The notes beneath the pieces were generated by a model. The model was not told the origin of the DNA and did not search any database. It was given only the letters and a program-made list of their open reading frames with translations. DNA of 7,846 nucleotides from the NCBI GenBank assembly GCA_028279265.1, contig JANQOC010000577.1:1-7846 (forward strand). Direction: 5' to 3'. The DNA comes from Hyphomicrobiales bacterium (GTDB lineage Bacteria; Pseudomonadota; Alphaproteobacteria; Rhizobiales; CAYWUX01). Shown here in pieces: positions 5,764 through 7,846 of this stretch. Position 1 is the first letter of the stretch. Each line of letters opens with the position of its first letter. Position numbers and translations under genes: made by a program.

Positions 5764-5806
5764 ATATTCCAATCTGGGAAAAATTACAAGATCACCCAAC
5801 CCCTGC

Positions 5807-7846
5807 TCAACCGAAATTTCGGGCCACTCGGCTGACGACGGACATACGCCGCAGGCCGGAAATGATCTGATTCAGGTGTTTGAGATCCCAGACTTCCAGT
5901 CGAATCAGCATGTTGGTGAAATCCGTGGCCCGATCCATCATCTGAACCGTATCGATATTCCCATCGGTCTCGCCGATAAACTTGGCAATCTGCGCCAATG
6001 ACCCCGGCTCGTTGATCGCCGTGACTTCAATCTGAGACAAAAACCGGTCGGAATTGTTCTCCTCAATATCCCAGGTGACATCGACCCATCTTTCGGGCTC
6101 CTCGTCATATTTTTCCAGGGTTGGTGAATGAATGGGGTAAATCTTCATCCCCTCACCGGGGGTCATGATACCGACTATGCGGTCGCCAGGCACGGCCCCG
6201 CCTTCAGCAAAATCAACGGGAAATTCCGCCTGATGCCCGCGAATAGGAATACCGTTGACCTCATCGGCGCGATTTTTGGCCTGGCTTCCCGGCATCCTGA
6301 ATTTCAACCCGATGACCTTACGCAGATTGAACCAACCCTCGTCATGGCGCTGAACCGCCGGCCGCTTGGGTTGTGGCTGTTCAACCGCTTCCGGAAACAG
6401 AACCTTGAAGACATCGCTGGAGGCCAGTTCTCCGCGCCCAACGGCGACGAAAATATCTTCCACGGACTTTTGTGAGAACTTGTGCAGAAAGGCATTCAGA
6501 TTGATATCGTCGATTTCCTTGTCGATGCGCCGGCAGGCGCGCGACAGAATTTGTCGACCAAGATCACTATACTGGCGCCGCCGTGCTTCCCGCGTCGCCC
6601 GGCCGATGGCCGAGCGCGCTTTCCCGGTGACCGCAATTTTTTCCCATGCCGGAGGGGGTGTCTGGGCCTGCGACGTCATAATCTCAACTTCATCGCCATT
6701 GTCCAGTTGTGTAACCAGGGGCATATGAAGTCCGTTGATTTTGGAACCGACACAACTGTTGCCGATATCCGTGTGAACGGCATAGGCGAAATCTATCGGC
6801 GTCGCGCCGCGCGGCAGGGCGATCAGGCGGCCGTTTGGCGTAAAACAGAACACCTGGTCATGAAACAGTTCGAGCTTGGTGTGCTCAAGAAACTCCTCCG
6901 GGTTATCGCCTTCGAGCAACATATCCACCAGGCGGCGCAGCCATTGATAGGCATTGCTTTCATAGGACCGGAGGGTTTTACTGGCGACAATTTCCCGATT
7001 GCCATTTTCCCGCACATCTTCCTTGTAGAGAGCGTGCGCCGCCACACCATACTCGGCAATTCTATGCATTTGTTCCGTTCGGATCTGCAGTTCAACGCGC
7101 TGGTGGCGCGGACCGATAATGGTTGTATGGATGGACTGATAGTCGTTCTGCTTGGAGTTCGAAACATAGTCCTTGAAGCGACCGGGGACCATACGCCAGT
7201 GGGTATGGATCGCACCGAGAACCCGGTAACAATCTTCCACCGTATCGACAATGATCCGAAATGCGAAGATATCGGAAAGCTGCTCAAGAGAGATCTGCTT
7301 GCGTTCCATCTTGTTCCAGATCGAATAGGGCTTCTTTTCCCGGCCGGTTACACTGCCTGAAATTTTGGATAACTCCAGACGCTCCTGCAGATCCTCGATA
7401 ATTTCATCAATGAGGCCGGAGTTACGCTCCCTGAGAAGGGTCAAACGGTCGACAACCGTTTCAAAAGCCTCCGGATTGATCCATTTGAAAGAGAGATTTT
7501 CAAGCTCGTCCCGCAGCCATTGCATACCCATGCGTCCGGCAAGAGGCGCGTAAATATCCATGGTTTCTTCGGCGATCCGTCCGCGTTTATCGACGCGCAT
7601 ATGTTCCAGAGTGCGCATATTGTGCAGGCGGTCGGCAAGCTTGACCAACAGAACACGAATATCGCTGGTGATGGCGACCAGAAGCTTCCGGAAATTTTCG
7701 GCCTGTTCGGCTTTTTTCGAGACCAGATCCAGTTCGTCAATTTTTGTCAGTCCCTCAACGAGAGATCCGATCTCCTGGCCAAACAGTTCGTCGATCTCGG
7801 AGCGTGTAACTTCAGTGTCTTCGATTGTGTCGTGCAGAAGGGCTGT
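5807..7846 (-). CDS. rsh: Bifunctional (p)ppGpp synthetase/hydrolase, RelA/SpoT homologue (5' end outside the window)
   Basis: RSH makes and degrades the alarmone (p)ppGpp. At least 679 codons are present; the reading frame is open to the right edge, and a TTG at 7648 lies inside the conserved KLADRLHNMRTL, so it is not the true start. Visible domains, numbered from the first residue in the window: end of the HD hydrolase domain with LLHDTIEDT (3-11) and KLADRLHNMRTL (69-80); synthetase domain (about 160-285) with FAFRIIVDTVEDCYRVLG, GRFKDYVSNSKQNDYQSIHT (222-241) and VELQIRT (251-257); TGS domain (about 330-392); helical region; a segment AEGGAVPGDRIVGI where many relatives have a Cys-Cys pair; and a C-terminal ACT domain (about 602-679). 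Intact HD residues plus the RFKD (RXKD-type) loop indicate both activities. Typical length suggests about 60-80 residues are missing. The stop is TGA. Confidence 0.97.
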   Translation of the reverse strand, partial: TALLHDTIEDTEVTRSEIDELFGQEIGSLVEGLTKIDELDLVSKKAEQAENFRKLLVAITSDIRVLLVKLADRLHNMRTLEHMRVDKRGRIAEETMDIYAPLAGRMGMQWLRDELENLSFKWINPEAFETVVDRLTLLRERNSGLIDEIIEDLQERLELSKISGSVTGREKKPYSIWNKMERKQISLEQLSDIFAFRIIVDTVEDCYRVLGAIHTHWRMVPGRFKDYVSNSKQNDYQSIHTTIIGPRHQRVELQIRTEQMHRIAEYGVAAHALYKEDVRENGNREIVASKTLRSYESNAYQWLRRLVDMLLEGDNPEEFLEHTKLELFHDQVFCFTPNGRLIALPRGATPIDFAYAVHTDIGNSCVGSKINGLHMPLVTQLDNGDEVEIMTSQAQTPPPAWEKIAVTGKARSAIGRATREARRRQYSDLGRQILSRACRRIDKEIDDINLNAFLHKFSQKSVEDIFVAVGRGELASSDVFKVLFPEAVEQPQPKRPAVQRHDEGWFNLRKVIGLKFRMPGSQAKNRADEVNGIPIRGHQAEFPVDFAEGGAVPGDRIVGIMTPGEGMKIYPIHSPTLEKYDEEPERWVDVTWDIEENNSDRFLSQIEVTAINEPGSLAQIAKFIGETDGNIDTVQMMDRATDFTNMLIRLEVWDLKHLNQIISGLRRMSVVSRVARNFG

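Noticed and set aside
5580..5806. Intrinsic terminator after rsh
   Set aside because: The only hairpin (5736-5763) is not followed by a T-run, so a rho-independent terminator cannot be claimed.
6482..7360. Long open frame of 292 codons on the plus strand
   Set aside because: It lies wholly antisense to the conserved rsh gene, and its translation shows no recognisable domain; it is a shadow of the codon bias on the other strand.
7441..7740. Minus-strand 99-codon frame within rsh
   Set aside because: It is an alternative frame of the rsh HD-domain region; the conserved rsh frame explains this stretch.

Overview
The window is a compact stretch of bacterial housekeeping genes, all on the minus strand. 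In transcription order (right to left) they are: a bifunctional RelA/SpoT homologue (rsh, 5' end beyond the window), a small DUF2062 membrane protein, pdxJ, acpS, lepB, rnc, era, recO, and the 5' end of parC running off the left edge. The protein signatures point to an alphaproteobacterium. Examples are RecO with CAATG...YVSPKSG, an RSH ending in an ACT domain and ...NFG, an AcpS with ITDDFPLAQA, and a ParC N-terminus with EERYLAYALSTIM. G+C looks moderate (about half, judged by eye), which would suit a Rhodospirillales/Sneathiellales/Kordiimonadales-type lineage better than a very GC-rich one. I cannot fix the genus.

Layout: parC 5' part (1-253); 85-nt gap; recO (339-1064); 45-nt gap with a good ribosome binding site; era (1110-2033); rnc (2037-2753); lepB (2757-3515); 168-nt gap with two possible alternative hairpins and a weak promoter candidate; acpS (3684-4097); pdxJ (4109-4891); 70-nt gap; DUF2062 gene (4962-5579); 227-nt gap with the best promoter candidate of the window; rsh (5807 to beyond 7846). 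No stretch longer than 300 bases lacks a gene. I see no RNA gene, mobile element, CRISPR array or prophage trace.

How the genes fit together: lepB, rnc, era and recO form the classic cluster for membrane/secretory protein maturation (LepB), rRNA processing and ribosome assembly (RNase III, Era) and recombinational repair (RecO). pdxJ and acpS supply two cofactor steps: pyridoxine 5'-phosphate ring closure and 4'-phosphopantetheinylation of acyl carrier protein. The RSH enzyme at the head of the group sets (p)ppGpp. E. coli has lepB-rnc-era-recO-pdxJ-acpS; here pdxJ-acpS lies in front of lepB and parC follows recO.

I do not find an undescribed system. The points most worth a second look are small: lepB, rnc and era lie in one reading frame separated only by single TAG stops plus one codon; RNase III has Asn where many family members have a metal-binding Asp; acpS carries a G8 homopolymer; and the DUF2062 gene is the one member of this core cluster without an assigned function.
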